This document shows, one piece after another, positions 17,065-25,999 of a stretch of 64,000 bases of DNA. Each line of letters begins with the position of its first letter. The stretch's first letter is position 1. Source of the stretch: Longibacter salinarum (GTDB taxonomy: Bacteria; Bacteroidota; Rhodothermia; Rhodothermales; Salinibacteraceae). A program made the translations under genes and the position numbers. The notes under the pieces were generated by a model that worked only from the letters and a program-made list of their open reading frames with translations, had not been told where the DNA came from and ran no database searches. The DNA lies in assembly GCF_002554795.1 (NCBI RefSeq), contig NZ_PDEQ01000002.1, positions 434,001-498,000 on the forward strand. The letters are read 5' to 3'.

Positions 17065-19491
17065 TCAGAACCCGATCGCCGCGGTGAATGCGATCACCCG
17101 GCCGGGTTCGGCAATGCGTGCTCCCGAAAACGGGTTGCTCGCGCTCAGGTGATTCGTGTAGCTGACGTCGAATACGTTCTCAGCCGTGACCCGGAGGTCG
17201 ACGCGCTGAAAGAGGCGAACGCCGGTTTGCAGGTCGACGACGGTGTATCCAGGTGTGACGCGCTCGCCGCGGGTGGTCGCGACACGATCCTGCTCCGCCG
17301 TCATCGTGACCGATCCGTCCAGGTAGAACCGCTGCACGGTTGAGCCTTCGATCGGGAGCGTCCACCGAGCGCCGGCCGACGCCGAGGCGGGAGAGACGCC
17401 CAGGGCCGGCTCATCCAGCGTCTCATCCTGGCCCCAGAGGTAGCTTCCGGCTGCGCGCAGCTCGATGTATTCCACCGGGCGAACGTTGCCCTGGAGTTCC
17501 GCCCCGTAAAACGTGGCTTCACCGTTCACGTACCCGTACACGGTGGAGGGGCTGAGCGGAAGGAGCGGGTTGATGCTCGTAGCCTCAAGCGTCACGTAGT
17601 TGTCCAGCCGACGTGTAAATGTGCTGGCTCGAAGCGTCCACGTGTCTGCGTACCCCTCGATCCAGAGGTCGGCCTGCGTGCTCCGCTCCGGTTCGAGGAA
17701 CGGGTTGCCTTGAAACTCCGCCGATGTCTGCGCGCGGGACGCCGGAATCCGGTCGGAGTACAGCTCAAGTGCCTGTGGCGATCGGGCAACGGACCCGAGC
17801 CCGGCGCTTACGCTCCAGACGTTCGTCAGCGGGACCGAGGCAGTCACCGCGCCGCTTCCCATCGTAAACGATCGGTCGAGGTCCGCCTCCGTGACCGTCG
17901 CTCCGCGGACCGTGGAGGCATTGTTCAGGAAGACAGTGCTCGGATCATCCGGATCGGATTGCACCAGGTCGAGGCGACCCGTCGCGGCAATCTCAAGCAC
18001 ACCGAGGCTCCGTTGCACATTTAGGAACGCACCTTCGTGCATCATGCGAACGCCGGGCCACACGCGGTCGCTCGTGTAGAATGGCGGTGTCATCTGCATG
18101 CCATTCGGCATCACGGCTGCAAGCGGCCGCCGCGCATCCCGATAGGTGGACAGCAAATCCGCTCCCACCTCGAACGACCAGGCGTTCGTTTCAAGCGATG
18201 TGGACGCTCGAGCCCCGAAGTTCTGCACCTCGGCATCGACGCCGATGCGAAGGGGCGGGCGCGGGTTCCCGTTGGGAAACTGCCCGGCTTCATAGGTCGG
18301 CTTGCCCTCGTTTGTCATGCCGTGCGTCGTTTGCTGCGCATGAAGCTGGACCTCGATCCCGGTCAAAGACAGTCCATCTCCGACCGCTTCAGGAGCGTAC
18401 GACAGGTCAACTTTGCCCATGCCGGTCTTGAAGTAGTCGGCGTTCAGCAGACGACCAGGGTAGTCGATATCGGTTTGCTCTTGGTAGCCGCCGCGTACTT
18501 CAAGTGTCGTCGCGGGGGTGAGGTGGATGCCGATGTGCCCACGCGCCTCGCTCGACGTGTAGTCTGCCGCGATGGTCCGACCGGCTCCCGTTTCGTAGTC
18601 GTTGCCCGTTCGCCAGGCGCCATTTGCCGAGTAAAAGACGCGTCCCTGTCGGCCCATGGCGAAGGCGCTGGTCTCGACGGATTCGGTATTCGTATCGTAT
18701 CCGGTCCGGAGCGTGCCCGTGAGGGTCGTCGGTGGTGGCGACTGGCCGCGAGGGATCGCTCGAATCGCGCTCATATTACCGGGCCCCCACGTCAGAGCGT
18801 ACGGGCCTTTGACTACCTCGATGGAGGCGATTGTGCTCGGATCGACGTGACTCAGCGGCGAGTCCATGCGGAGCGGGCCGGCGGGAAAGGTGCGCATGCC
18901 GCCGATGTAGACGCCCACCGATGTTTCCGTCAATCCCCGGACGTTGGGGTCGAATCCGATCGGGCCACGCCGGGCGACGTTGATGCCAGGAACAGATCGA
19001 AGGTATTGTCCGCTATCGTCGGCTTCAATTTCGCGAACACGTGTGGCGTCGATACCGGCCGATGGGTTGAGGCCCGGCGAAAGCGCGGACACTTCGACAC
19101 CGTCCAGCCCGATCGTCGAGGGGTGGAGCGTGATATTGATGCGAATCGTGTCTCCGGCGACGATCTCGACCGTTCGCCTGTCCGTGGAGTAGCCGATGTG
19201 CTTGGTGATGATCGTCTGTGTGCCGGTCGAGATCTTCGTAAGACGGGCGATTCCGTCCAGGTTGGTCGCTGTGCCCCGTCTCGTCTGCTCGACGAACACG
19301 TTGGCTCCGGGCAATGGGGACTCATTCGCGCCGTCCGTAACCGTCGCTATGAGCGTTCCGGTCGACTGGGCGTAAGCGGGGGAGGTCGCAGTGGATATCG
19401 CGGCTGCAAGTAAGAGGAAGAGGCTGATTAGACGTCGGACCGAGGCAGATGGACCGCTTCGATCGGTTGGGGAAATTGTATGTGTAGACAT
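17065..19491 (-). CDS. TonB-dependent outer-membrane receptor, OprC-like plug
   Basis: The start is placed at the ATG at 19491 (MSTHTISPTD), 35 codons inside the longest frame, because a signal peptide follows directly (LISLFLLLAAAISTATSPAYAQ). This gives 808 aa. A carboxypeptidase-regulatory-like domain (LIATVTDGANESPLPGANV) precedes a plug with NVRGLTETSVGVYIGGMRTFPAG, MDSPLSHVDP and IEVVKGPYALTWGPGNMSAI. The plug wording resembles OprC/NosA copper receptors; this is a family resemblance from memory. The barrel ends VIAFTAAIGF. It lies 160 bp after a His/Cys-rich small gene in the same direction, which supports a metal ligand. Confidence 0.9.
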   Translation of the reverse strand: MSTHTISPTDRSGPSASVRRLISLFLLLAAAISTATSPAYAQSTGTLIATVTDGANESPLPGANVFVEQTRRGTATNLDGIARLTKISTGTQTIITKHIGYSTDRRTVEIVAGDTIRINITLHPSTIGLDGVEVSALSPGLNPSAGIDATRVREIEADDSGQYLRSVPGINVARRGPIGFDPNVRGLTETSVGVYIGGMRTFPAGPLRMDSPLSHVDPSTIASIEVVKGPYALTWGPGNMSAIRAIPRGQSPPPTTLTGTLRTGYDTNTESVETSAFAMGRQGRVFYSANGAWRTGNDYETGAGRTIAADYTSSEARGHIGIHLTPATTLEVRGGYQEQTDIDYPGRLLNADYFKTGMGKVDLSYAPEAVGDGLSLTGIEVQLHAQQTTHGMTNEGKPTYEAGQFPNGNPRPPLRIGVDAEVQNFGARASTSLETNAWSFEVGADLLSTYRDARRPLAAVMPNGMQMTPPFYTSDRVWPGVRMMHEGAFLNVQRSLGVLEIAATGRLDLVQSDPDDPSTVFLNNASTVRGATVTEADLDRSFTMGSGAVTASVPLTNVWSVSAGLGSVARSPQALELYSDRIPASRAQTSAEFQGNPFLEPERSTQADLWIEGYADTWTLRASTFTRRLDNYVTLEATSINPLLPLSPSTVYGYVNGEATFYGAELQGNVRPVEYIELRAAGSYLWGQDETLDEPALGVSPASASAGARWTLPIEGSTVQRFYLDGSVTMTAEQDRVATTRGERVTPGYTVVDLQTGVRLFQRVDLRVTAENVFDVSYTNHLSASNPFSGARIAEPGRVIAFTAAIGF

Positions 19492-19650
19492 GGGACATGA
19501 AACCCTGGAAGAAGACGGGGAAATGCAGGCACGTGTAGGCTCTTCGACCACGTGGATACAGTCATTGGCCTGTCGTGCAGATGCTATCGTGTTCACCGCG
19601 AGGTAGCGACATACCGCAAAAAACGAGGGGTACGCTACACGCGTGATGGA

Positions 19651-20031
19651 TCACGACATCCAGGGTGGTCGGAAAATGTCTACCGGGGGAGGGTCCGGGA
19701 CGGGACCTGTGTGGTACGGCCCGTACTCGTTGGACGTGGACGCGGCGACCGGTATCATCGTATAGCTGAACGCGATCGCGCGAATGTCGACATCTGCGGC
19801 GCGCATCGATAGAGACGCGTGATCATGCGACCCGTGAGCATCTTCGATGCGCTTCACGAGAAAGCACATCCCGTCGCACTGTACATCCGGGTTATTCCGG
19901 TTGACGCAGTGGTGCTCTGCGATATGGTCCTGATGAATCAGGAAAAGTGCCTCAACCAGAATCGTCCCCTGCATCCCGGCACAGACGACCAGGATAAGAC
20001 TGATTCGGATAAGCTTTCGAAGTCGAGGCAT
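19651..20031 (-). CDS. small exported Cys/His-rich protein ending in FRPP
   Basis: The start is uncertain: ATGs at 20049, 20034 and 20031 are in frame, and 20031 (MPRLRKLIRISLILV) is chosen because the hydrophobic segment begins there. The product is about 126 aa. It has one membrane or signal segment, then HQDHIAEHHCVNRN, QCDGMCFLVKRIEDAHGSHDH, and the end PVDIFRPPWMS. This pattern (AEHxCVNR, QCxGxCFL, final FxPP) is one I recall in Bacteroidetes, where such small genes sit directly upstream of copper or iron TonB receptors. The clustered Cys and His suggest metal binding in the periplasm. The following TonB receptor gene is probably co-transcribed. Confidence 0.75.
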   Translation of the reverse strand: MPRLRKLIRISLILVVCAGMQGTILVEALFLIHQDHIAEHHCVNRNNPDVQCDGMCFLVKRIEDAHGSHDHASLSMRAADVDIRAIAFSYTMIPVAASTSNEYGPYHTGPVPDPPPVDIFRPPWMS

Positions 20032-20034
20032 CAT

Positions 20035-20349
20035 GGCACCGTGCGACATTAGTCCATGTAACAACTCTGTCGCAGTATCTAGGATTCGCGCTTGTTGCAC
20101 GAATGCACGAACAAATGACAAAGACAGTGGCCTCGGGACGGCTCTGTGTTTGATAATCGATCTGGATACCGATCTCGTCTTTACAAATCCATTGCCTGCA
20201 AAAAGGAACTCCGAATTGGGTAGACGCTTGCACCGGTACCCGCCGACAGCGTTGATGATATAGGCATCGGATCAGCCCAATATGGTCCGGTGGCATCTCG
20301 CGCTTTCGTGATGTTAGACCGTTTTTCTACATTCGATATTTTCTCCCCT
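20035..20349. other. divergent intergenic region with an 8-bp tandem direct repeat
   Basis: The gap separates the Cys/His-rich gene (minus) from the acidic protein gene (plus). TGCACGAA occurs twice in tandem at 20096-20103 and 20104-20111, 65 bp upstream of the minus-strand start, within a TTGTT...AACAA inverted arrangement. It could be an operator. Nothing else was recognised. Confidence 0.35.
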
Positions 20350-20571
20350 ATGCCCGAAGATTTTGGTCTCCATGCTGAGCTCGATCCCGAAGACGAGGAG
20401 ATCGAGTATGACGACGACTGGGACATTGACGACGAGGATGAGGAGGAGCTCCTCGACGAAGACGACGAATATGACGATTACGACGAGTGGGAGGACGAAG
20501 CCCCGTGGGATGACGAGAGCGTCTTTGACGACTTCGAAGAAGACTTCTTCGATGAAGACGAGGAAGACTAG
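20350..20571 (+). CDS. very acidic small protein
   Basis: The ATG at 20350 (MPEDFGLHAEL) is preferred over an upstream in-frame ATG because the latter adds unrelated residues. The product is 73 aa and about 60 percent Asp or Glu, with aromatic residues (Trp, Tyr, Phe) spaced through the chain, for example DDDWDIDDEDEEELLDEDD. No domain is recognisable. Extreme acidity is common in halophiles, and such proteins may bind cations or basic proteins, but no function can be assigned. A good terminator follows the stop codon. Confidence 0.65.
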   Translation: MPEDFGLHAELDPEDEEIEYDDDWDIDDEDEEELLDEDDEYDDYDEWEDEAPWDDESVFDDFEEDFFDEDEED

Positions 20572-20606
20572 GCGGATGTAGTACAACGATTTTGTCTCGT
20601 TGCACG

Positions 20607-20641
20607 GCGGGGGTCGAATGGCGGCCCCCGCTGTTTCTGTT
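20607..20641 (+). terminator. intrinsic terminator after the acidic protein gene
   Basis: GCGGGGG pairs with CCCCCGC (20607-20613 with 20625-20631), followed by TGTTTCTGTTTT, 36 bp after the stop codon of the acidic protein gene. Confidence 0.75.
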
Positions 20642-20643
20642 TT

Positions 20644-20766
20644 ATGCCCTCTCAGTTGATTCTGAGTCGACGGACGGGTGCAGAGCGTAAAGCGTGGTCG
20701 ACTATGCGCCGATGGATCAAACACTGGCTTCGGGCGAAAAACGGCCGTCGAGCCCGGAAACAATAG
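20644..20766 (+). CDS. candidate 40-aa basic peptide
   Basis: The frame from ATG 20644 to TAG 20764-20766 encodes 40 residues, of which 14 are Arg or Lys, with three Trp. The C-terminal half (MRRWIKHWLRAKNG) could form an amphipathic basic helix. It begins just after the terminator of the highly acidic protein gene. Coding is uncertain: there is no clear ribosome binding site and the frame is short enough to occur by chance. Confidence 0.22.
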   Translation: MPSQLILSRRTGAERKAWSTMRRWIKHWLRAKNGRRARKQ

Positions 20767-20918
20767 AACCGGTGAGCGTCGAAATTTATCGCCTGGGGAC
20801 GTAGACTTCATGGACGCCACCGATCGGGAGACGGTTTAGCTTGAGTAGCGTTCTGGTTGGAGGTCGAGAACATGATCGTCGCCGGCGATCGTGCTCTGTC
20901 CGCTTCAGCCCCTGCGCC

Positions 20919-23900
20919 ATGAATCGATTGTTATGTAGCGCTTCGTTCGTCCTCGCTCTGGCTGTTGTCGCAGCCCTTGCCGTCGCCCCGGCTCAGGCCC
21001 AGATCTTTGTTCGTGAGGGGGCATCCGGCACGGGGACCGCCAGCGACCCCTATGGCTCGTTGCAAGACGCGCTGGCTGACGGGTCGAGCAACGAAATCCG
21101 TGTCGCGGAGGGTACGTACGTTCCGTCCTCCTCCGATCAATCGGCCTCGTTCGTGCTTACGGACGGTGTCACGATCTTGGGAGGATATGCGTCGGACTTC
21201 AGCACGCGCGATCCATCGACCTTCATTACGGTGCTGGGCGGCGACATTGACCAGGATGGCACGTCCAGCGGAAACACGTATCGCGTCGTCGTCTCTCCCT
21301 CAACTCTCGCGAGTTCCGCTACGCTGGACGGACTGGTCATCAGCGGGGGCAATGCCTCACAGCTGGGTGGAAGTGATGCAGGAGCCGGACTGTTCGTCGA
21401 CCAATCGTCGCCTACTGTCCGTAATGTCACGTTCCGCAACAATCAGGCGATCGTTGGGGGAGGTGCCGTGCTCATCCAGGGAGGCAGTCCGACCTTTGAA
21501 TCGGTTGTGTTCGATCAGAACACAGCGACAGCCACGGTCGGAGGCGGAGCTGTGTATGTGATCGAGGCAGACCCCTTGACGATCCGCCAGAGTACCTTTG
21601 TTGGCAACCAGGGGCTATCCGGAGGCGCGCTGAATATCAGTGCCGGCACGGTCGACATCGACAACTCGGAGTTTACTCAGAACACGTCGGCCGACGGAGG
21701 CGGCGCAATCTTCGCTGACACGGGAGACCTCACCATCACGCGGTCGATCTTCGACCAGAATACGACATCGGGGACGACGGGCGGTGGTGGCGCAATTTAT
21801 CAGGTAACGGGGTCGTCTCGCATTACCAATACAGTGTTCGCTGGAAATACGACGACGGGTACGGTCCCCGGCGGAGCGATCCACGCAGCGGAGGGAAGTT
21901 CGGCGTCAATCTTCAACAGCGTTTTTACCGGAAATGCGGCTACCGAGGCTCGCGGAGGTGCCATCTTCCTCGAGGGGGCTGACCTCACCGCGACGCACAT
22001 CACGGCGCTTTCGAACGATTCGCCAGACGGGAGTGCAGTACATGCGGGGGATGGAGGTACGGCCACTCTTCAAAACATCATCCTCTGGCCGCAGACGGGT
22101 CCAGTCATCGCCACAACTCTGTCCGGTACCGTTTCGGTGGGAGCCGCGTTAATCGATGGTGGCCTGCCGACGGCTGCGACGTTAATTGATGGCGCGCCGC
22201 CCGTATTGGACGCGAACCCCGATTACACGGATGCTGGTGGATCGGACGGTGTGCAGGGAACGCTTGACGACGACGTGCGGCTTTCAGAGGCCTCTCCCGC
22301 CGTCGGGTACGGGCTCTTCAGCGCGCTTCCGCCCGATGATAGCGACCTGGACGAGGATGGAAACACGACGGAATTTCTGCCGCTTGACCTTGACGAGACC
22401 GCTCGTGTGGAGGACAGTCACCTGGCGGACGGGGACAGCGGTGGCCCGGATCTCGGCGCGTATGAGACGCCGACCATTCTTGTCATTCCGGGCACGGCGG
22501 ACGATCCGCCCGAGGATAGCGATCGGGGCGAGGATAGCGGATGGCGAATGATGGCGATGCCGGCTCCGTCGACCGTGGGAGACATCGATGACGACATCTT
22601 CTTCGGGCCCTTTGGTCTCTCGGGCTCGCCACCAACGGCGATGATCTACAAGTGGAACGATTCCGTCGAGAATGACACCTCCGAGTACACAGGCGTCTGG
22701 GATGGACTTTCCTCCCTGAGTACGCCGATCGCATCCGGAGAAGGATTCATCCTGTACTTCTTCGATGATGACCGCGACCCCATTCGCCCGTCCTCGCCGC
22801 TCGAATTTGATGTGCCGGGTGAGCGACCGATCCAGGACGTGGTAGTGGAAAATCTGAGTACGACAGCCCTCTATCACCTCATCGGAAATCCCTATCCGCA
22901 GGCGTTTGATGTCAGCGGATTGACGATCGGCGGGACCAGTGGCTTTCAGGCGTTCGTCTGGGTCTGGGATCCCGCGACGGAGTCCTACATCCGTCGCGAG
23001 CAGGGGACCGCTGGAGATGAGGTGGCTTCGTGGCAGGGCTTTTTCATCGAGCGGAGCGTCGGCAGTTCGGCGACCTCGGTCACCTTCAACGCGAGTGGAC
23101 GCATTTCGGAGGTTCCGTTCGTCGGAAAACGGGGACGCACAGGTGAGATCGCGCGCATTGGATTGCGCCTGCAGGCGGTCGAGGAAGACTCCGTTGTGTT
23201 CAGTGACGATCTTCCGGAAGTCAGTTTTCGACGGGATGCGCAAAACGACTGGGACGTTTGGGATGCAACGCGACCGATCGGACCCTCTGGAGAACGGGCG
23301 CGGCCTCTTCTTGCGTTCAAAGGAGAGCGCGCAGATCGCTGGGTGGAAAAAGCCCACGAAAGCCGACCTCTTCCGCTTCGCTACGGCGTTCGCATTCCGC
23401 TCTCCGTCCGACCCATGGGCTGGAGCGGGACGATGCGAATCGATGCGCCGAGGTGGACGAATATACCTAAGGCCTGGACCGTGCGGTTGATTGACACGAA
23501 AGGGACGCCGTCGCAGGACGATGATGTTGAGACGGAGCTTGAGCCAGACGGGGGCGGCTATACCTTTGAAGTGGACAACGAGGATGCGAAGGAGGCCGGA
23601 GCGCACGGGTCTGTGGGACTACCGGCCGTCGTGCGCACCCCTCGTGAGTTAAAGCGGGGGAGGGACGGTGGATCGCTGACAAGCAGCGATTTCGTGCTCG
23701 TGATCGCCCCGGGAGAATCCGGGCGTGGAGCGTGGGGCATTCAGGCGCGAGCGGAAGGTGGTCGGGCGATCCTGTCCTGGCCCGACGACCTACCCGCGAA
23801 CATCGTCATCGAACAGTCCCATGAGGAGAGCCCGTGGACGACGATCGAGACGCGCCCGGAAGGTGAAGCCGGTTCCAATCGGTTGCGCGTCGTTCTCTCT

Positions 23901-24269
23901 GATCTGGAGCCCGGCCGCCACGAGTTTCGGCTGAAGGCGGATGTAGAGGGTACGGTCGCGTACAGCGAAGTGGTTACGGTCGACATCACGATGTCCGAGG
24001 CCGTTCGAATCGAGCCCGTGGCACCGAATCCCGTATCGCAAAGGTCGACGATGACCGTCACCGTTCGGGATCCGCAGGAGGTGCGCGTTGAGCTCTTCGA
24101 CGTACTCGGTCGCCGCATTGTCACGCTGTTCCGCGACTCGATGGATGGAAGCCGACCGCAGCAAGTCGAGATTGATGCAGGAGAACTCGACCTCGCGAGC
24201 GGGACATACGTGGTTCGTGTCAGCGGAGAGACATTCGTCGACACGCAGCGCATCGCGGTCGTCCGGTAG
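20919..24269 (+). CDS. secreted beta-helix protein with T9SS C-terminal domain
   Basis: The product is 1116 aa from the ATG at 20919, which directly precedes a signal peptide (FVLALAVVAALAVAPAQAQ). Residues about 25-390 are right-handed beta-helix repeats of the polymorphic-membrane-protein kind, with recurring FxxN and GGGA units (RNNQAIVGGGAVLI, TQNTSADGGGAIFAD, GNAATEARGGAIFLE). A middle region of about 500 residues has beta-sandwich character (GEGFILYFFDDD, LIGNPYPQAFDVSGL). The last 90 residues (VAPNPVSQRS, VRVELFDVLGRRIVTL, LASGTYVVRVSG, QRIAVVR) are a T9SS type A sorting domain. The protein is therefore exported through the outer membrane and probably anchored at the surface. The ligand or enzymatic activity is not evident. 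Confidence 0.85.
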   Translation: MNRLLCSASFVLALAVVAALAVAPAQAQIFVREGASGTGTASDPYGSLQDALADGSSNEIRVAEGTYVPSSSDQSASFVLTDGVTILGGYASDFSTRDPSTFITVLGGDIDQDGTSSGNTYRVVVSPSTLASSATLDGLVISGGNASQLGGSDAGAGLFVDQSSPTVRNVTFRNNQAIVGGGAVLIQGGSPTFESVVFDQNTATATVGGGAVYVIEADPLTIRQSTFVGNQGLSGGALNISAGTVDIDNSEFTQNTSADGGGAIFADTGDLTITRSIFDQNTTSGTTGGGGAIYQVTGSSRITNTVFAGNTTTGTVPGGAIHAAEGSSASIFNSVFTGNAATEARGGAIFLEGADLTATHITALSNDSPDGSAVHAGDGGTATLQNIILWPQTGPVIATTLSGTVSVGAALIDGGLPTAATLIDGAPPVLDANPDYTDAGGSDGVQGTLDDDVRLSEASPAVGYGLFSALPPDDSDLDEDGNTTEFLPLDLDETARVEDSHLADGDSGGPDLGAYETPTILVIPGTADDPPEDSDRGEDSGWRMMAMPAPSTVGDIDDDIFFGPFGLSGSPPTAMIYKWNDSVENDTSEYTGVWDGLSSLSTPIASGEGFILYFFDDDRDPIRPSSPLEFDVPGERPIQDVVVENLSTTALYHLIGNPYPQAFDVSGLTIGGTSGFQAFVWVWDPATESYIRREQGTAGDEVASWQGFFIERSVGSSATSVTFNASGRISEVPFVGKRGRTGEIARIGLRLQAVEEDSVVFSDDLPEVSFRRDAQNDWDVWDATRPIGPSGERARPLLAFKGERADRWVEKAHESRPLPLRYGVRIPLSVRPMGWSGTMRIDAPRWTNIPKAWTVRLIDTKGTPSQDDDVETELEPDGGGYTFEVDNEDAKEAGAHGSVGLPAVVRTPRELKRGRDGGSLTSSDFVLVIAPGESGRGAWGIQARAEGGRAILSWPDDLPANIVIEQSHEESPWTTIETRPEGEAGSNRLRVVLSDLEPGRHEFRLKADVEGTVAYSEVVTVDITMSEAVRIEPVAPNPVSQRSTMTVTVRDPQEVRVELFDVLGRRIVTLFRDSMDGSRPQQVEIDAGELDLASGTYVVRVSGETFVDTQRIAVVR

Positions 24270-24301
24270 AACCGGCGAGTGCAGGGCCGACACCCCCGTT
24301 C

Positions 24302-25132
24302 TTACGCTTCCGGCGGCTGGGACGGGCGCGACCGGCTCGACCACAGAAGCCAGATGCCAAACGCTACGACGGGGATGCTCAGCAGCTGTCCCATCGTGAG
24401 CGAGAGCCCGAGTTCGAAGTGGGCCTGTTGGGCCTTGACGAACTCGATCATGAAGCGGGACCCAAACACGAGCACCATAAATGCGCCGGAGAGCGTGCCG
24501 AAGCGCGGGGACGAGTCGGAGCGGCGGTAGAGCCACACCAGGATACCGCAGATGGCAAAGTAGGACAGCGATTCGTAGAGTTGCGCTGGGTGACGCGGCG
24601 TCATATCGCGAAGCTCGAAGATGAACGCCCATGGCACGTCGGTCGGGGTGCCGAGAATCTCCGAGTTAAACAGGTTGCCGAGGCGGATGAGTCCGCCCGT
24701 GAGGGCCGCGGGCATCGCGATGCGGTCGAGGAGCCACAGGAACGGCTGGCCGGGGCGCGAACGGGCGTAGAGGTACAGCGCGGTGAGGACGCCGATGAAC
24801 CCGCCGTGGCTCGCAAGTCCGCCCTCCCAGACCTGTAGGATTTGGCCCGGATGCGTGAGGTAGTAGCCGGGGTCGTAGAACAGGACGTGCCCGAGCCGAG
24901 CGCCGATCACCGTGCCGCCGAGAATCCAGTAGAGTAGGGTGTCCACATCGTGCTCGGGCTTCCCCTCGCGCAAAAAGATGGACCGCATCGCGTAGAAGCT
25001 CAGGAGGAAGCCGATCCCGAACAGAAGGCCGTACCACCTTGGGGCGAGCGAACCAAGCCGAAACATCACGGGGTCGACGTTCCACCGGATCACGGCGAGG
25101 CCGGAGGCGACGAGGGACAGGCTGGGGCTCAT
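24302..25132 (-). CDS. lgt: prolipoprotein diacylglyceryl transferase
   Basis: The product is 276 aa from the ATG at 25132 (MSPSLSLVASG), preferred to a start 20 codons upstream that lacks membrane character. The enzyme transfers diacylglycerol from phosphatidylglycerol to the lipobox cysteine of prolipoproteins in the inner membrane. It has about seven membrane segments, the signature GGLIRLGNLFNSEILG, the HPAQLYESL motif near the C-terminus and a conserved WYGLLFGIGFL start. Its work is needed for the lipoproteins encoded nearby. It converges with the T9SS protein gene with only 32 bp between them. Confidence 0.93.
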   Translation of the reverse strand: MSPSLSLVASGLAVIRWNVDPVMFRLGSLAPRWYGLLFGIGFLLSFYAMRSIFLREGKPEHDVDTLLYWILGGTVIGARLGHVLFYDPGYYLTHPGQILQVWEGGLASHGGFIGVLTALYLYARSRPGQPFLWLLDRIAMPAALTGGLIRLGNLFNSEILGTPTDVPWAFIFELRDMTPRHPAQLYESLSYFAICGILVWLYRRSDSSPRFGTLSGAFMVLVFGSRFMIEFVKAQQAHFELGLSLTMGQLLSIPVVAFGIWLLWSSRSRPSQPPEA

Positions 25133-25339
25133 GGGCGAGTGTTTGTAGAGTCGAGAATCCGATGGTGCAACGAACCTTCGACATGCAGGCACGCAATGCG
25201 AGTGGATACCGTTCGGGCTTCGTTTAACCTTAACACGGAGGGGGCGTCCGAGTGAAACCGTGTTGTTTGTATTCGATCTAAATAGTGTGCCTCGACGCTG
25301 TGACAGCGGCTCACGACCATCTGGAAGCGACCGGAAACA

Positions 25340-25693
25340 ATGATTACGTCCCCTTCTGCCTCCTCAGACGCCGTCGTGCTATACTCGACGGGGGCCGGAT
25401 CGGCGGTGCAGCGAGATGATGATCGCGTGACGTTGACTTTTAATGACCTGGCGATCACCCTACCGACGCCTGCCATCAACGAGTTGCGAGACTCGGCTCG
25501 GTCGCTCGCGGCGGATGTTCGCCGGTGCGGGTCGGACTGCCGGTGGCAATTACGGGTGCCTCAGGCAGATCAGCGAATGGTCATCGTGCTTACGTCTGAG
25601 GATGTGCTGGCCCTCGACGACCTCGTGTCCGGCGCGAGTGCGATGATGGAACTGAACGCGATTCTGGAGGAGACAGCGATCGACGTCAGGTAG
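25340..25693 (+). CDS. conserved hypothetical protein, 117 aa
   Basis: The product is cytoplasmic, with no signal or membrane segment. It reads as a small alpha/beta protein (DRVTLTFNDLAITLPTPAINELRDSARSL, then a basic and Cys-containing loop RRCGSDCRW, then LTSEDVLALDDLVSGASAMMELNAIL). The layout resembles a family I remember as DUF6686, but I am not certain. It is divergent from lgt and ends before a bidirectional terminator. No function is known. Confidence 0.6.
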   Translation: MITSPSASSDAVVLYSTGAGSAVQRDDDRVTLTFNDLAITLPTPAINELRDSARSLAADVRRCGSDCRWQLRVPQADQRMVIVLTSEDVLALDDLVSGASAMMELNAILEETAIDVR

Positions 25694-25999
25694 AGCCCGT
25701 CGGTCGCGTAGGTTCTTTCGCGGTCCACGTTGGCAGATTAGAAAAAGCGTCGCGTCCGGATGGCAGCGACGCTTTTCCTTTGTCTCAATGCTTTGGTACG
25801 CGGGTTTGGCACCCTGTATTTCGTGCAGCGTACCGCGCCGCGGGGACTTGGGGCATTCCGGTCCGAGGGTTGCCGTTGTCGATAGACGTGCCCCGTGGAT
25901 GCGGACGCGCTGGCAGAACGATCAGGACGGGCACGGCGAAGCTACGTGGCGGCCGAAGTTTCCCAACTCCATCCCTACTCCGCGTACGGGGACCAGCAT
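25694..25999. other. intergenic region between converging genes
   Basis: This 306-bp gap holds the terminator at 25743-25776. The remaining 220 bp has open frames only without coding character, and nothing else was recognised. Confidence 0.5.
25743..25776. terminator. bidirectional intrinsic terminator
   Basis: AAAAGCGTCGC (25743-25753) pairs perfectly with GCGACGCTTTT (25766-25776), giving an 11-bp stem with A and T runs on both sides. It can serve the upstream hypothetical gene and, more distantly, argS. Confidence 0.85.

Noticed and set aside
18037-19413. 458-codon plus-strand open frame opposite the minus-strand TonB receptor gene
   Set aside because: It is antisense to the receptor, whose signal peptide, plug and barrel motifs are convincing. 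The frame has no recognisable domain.
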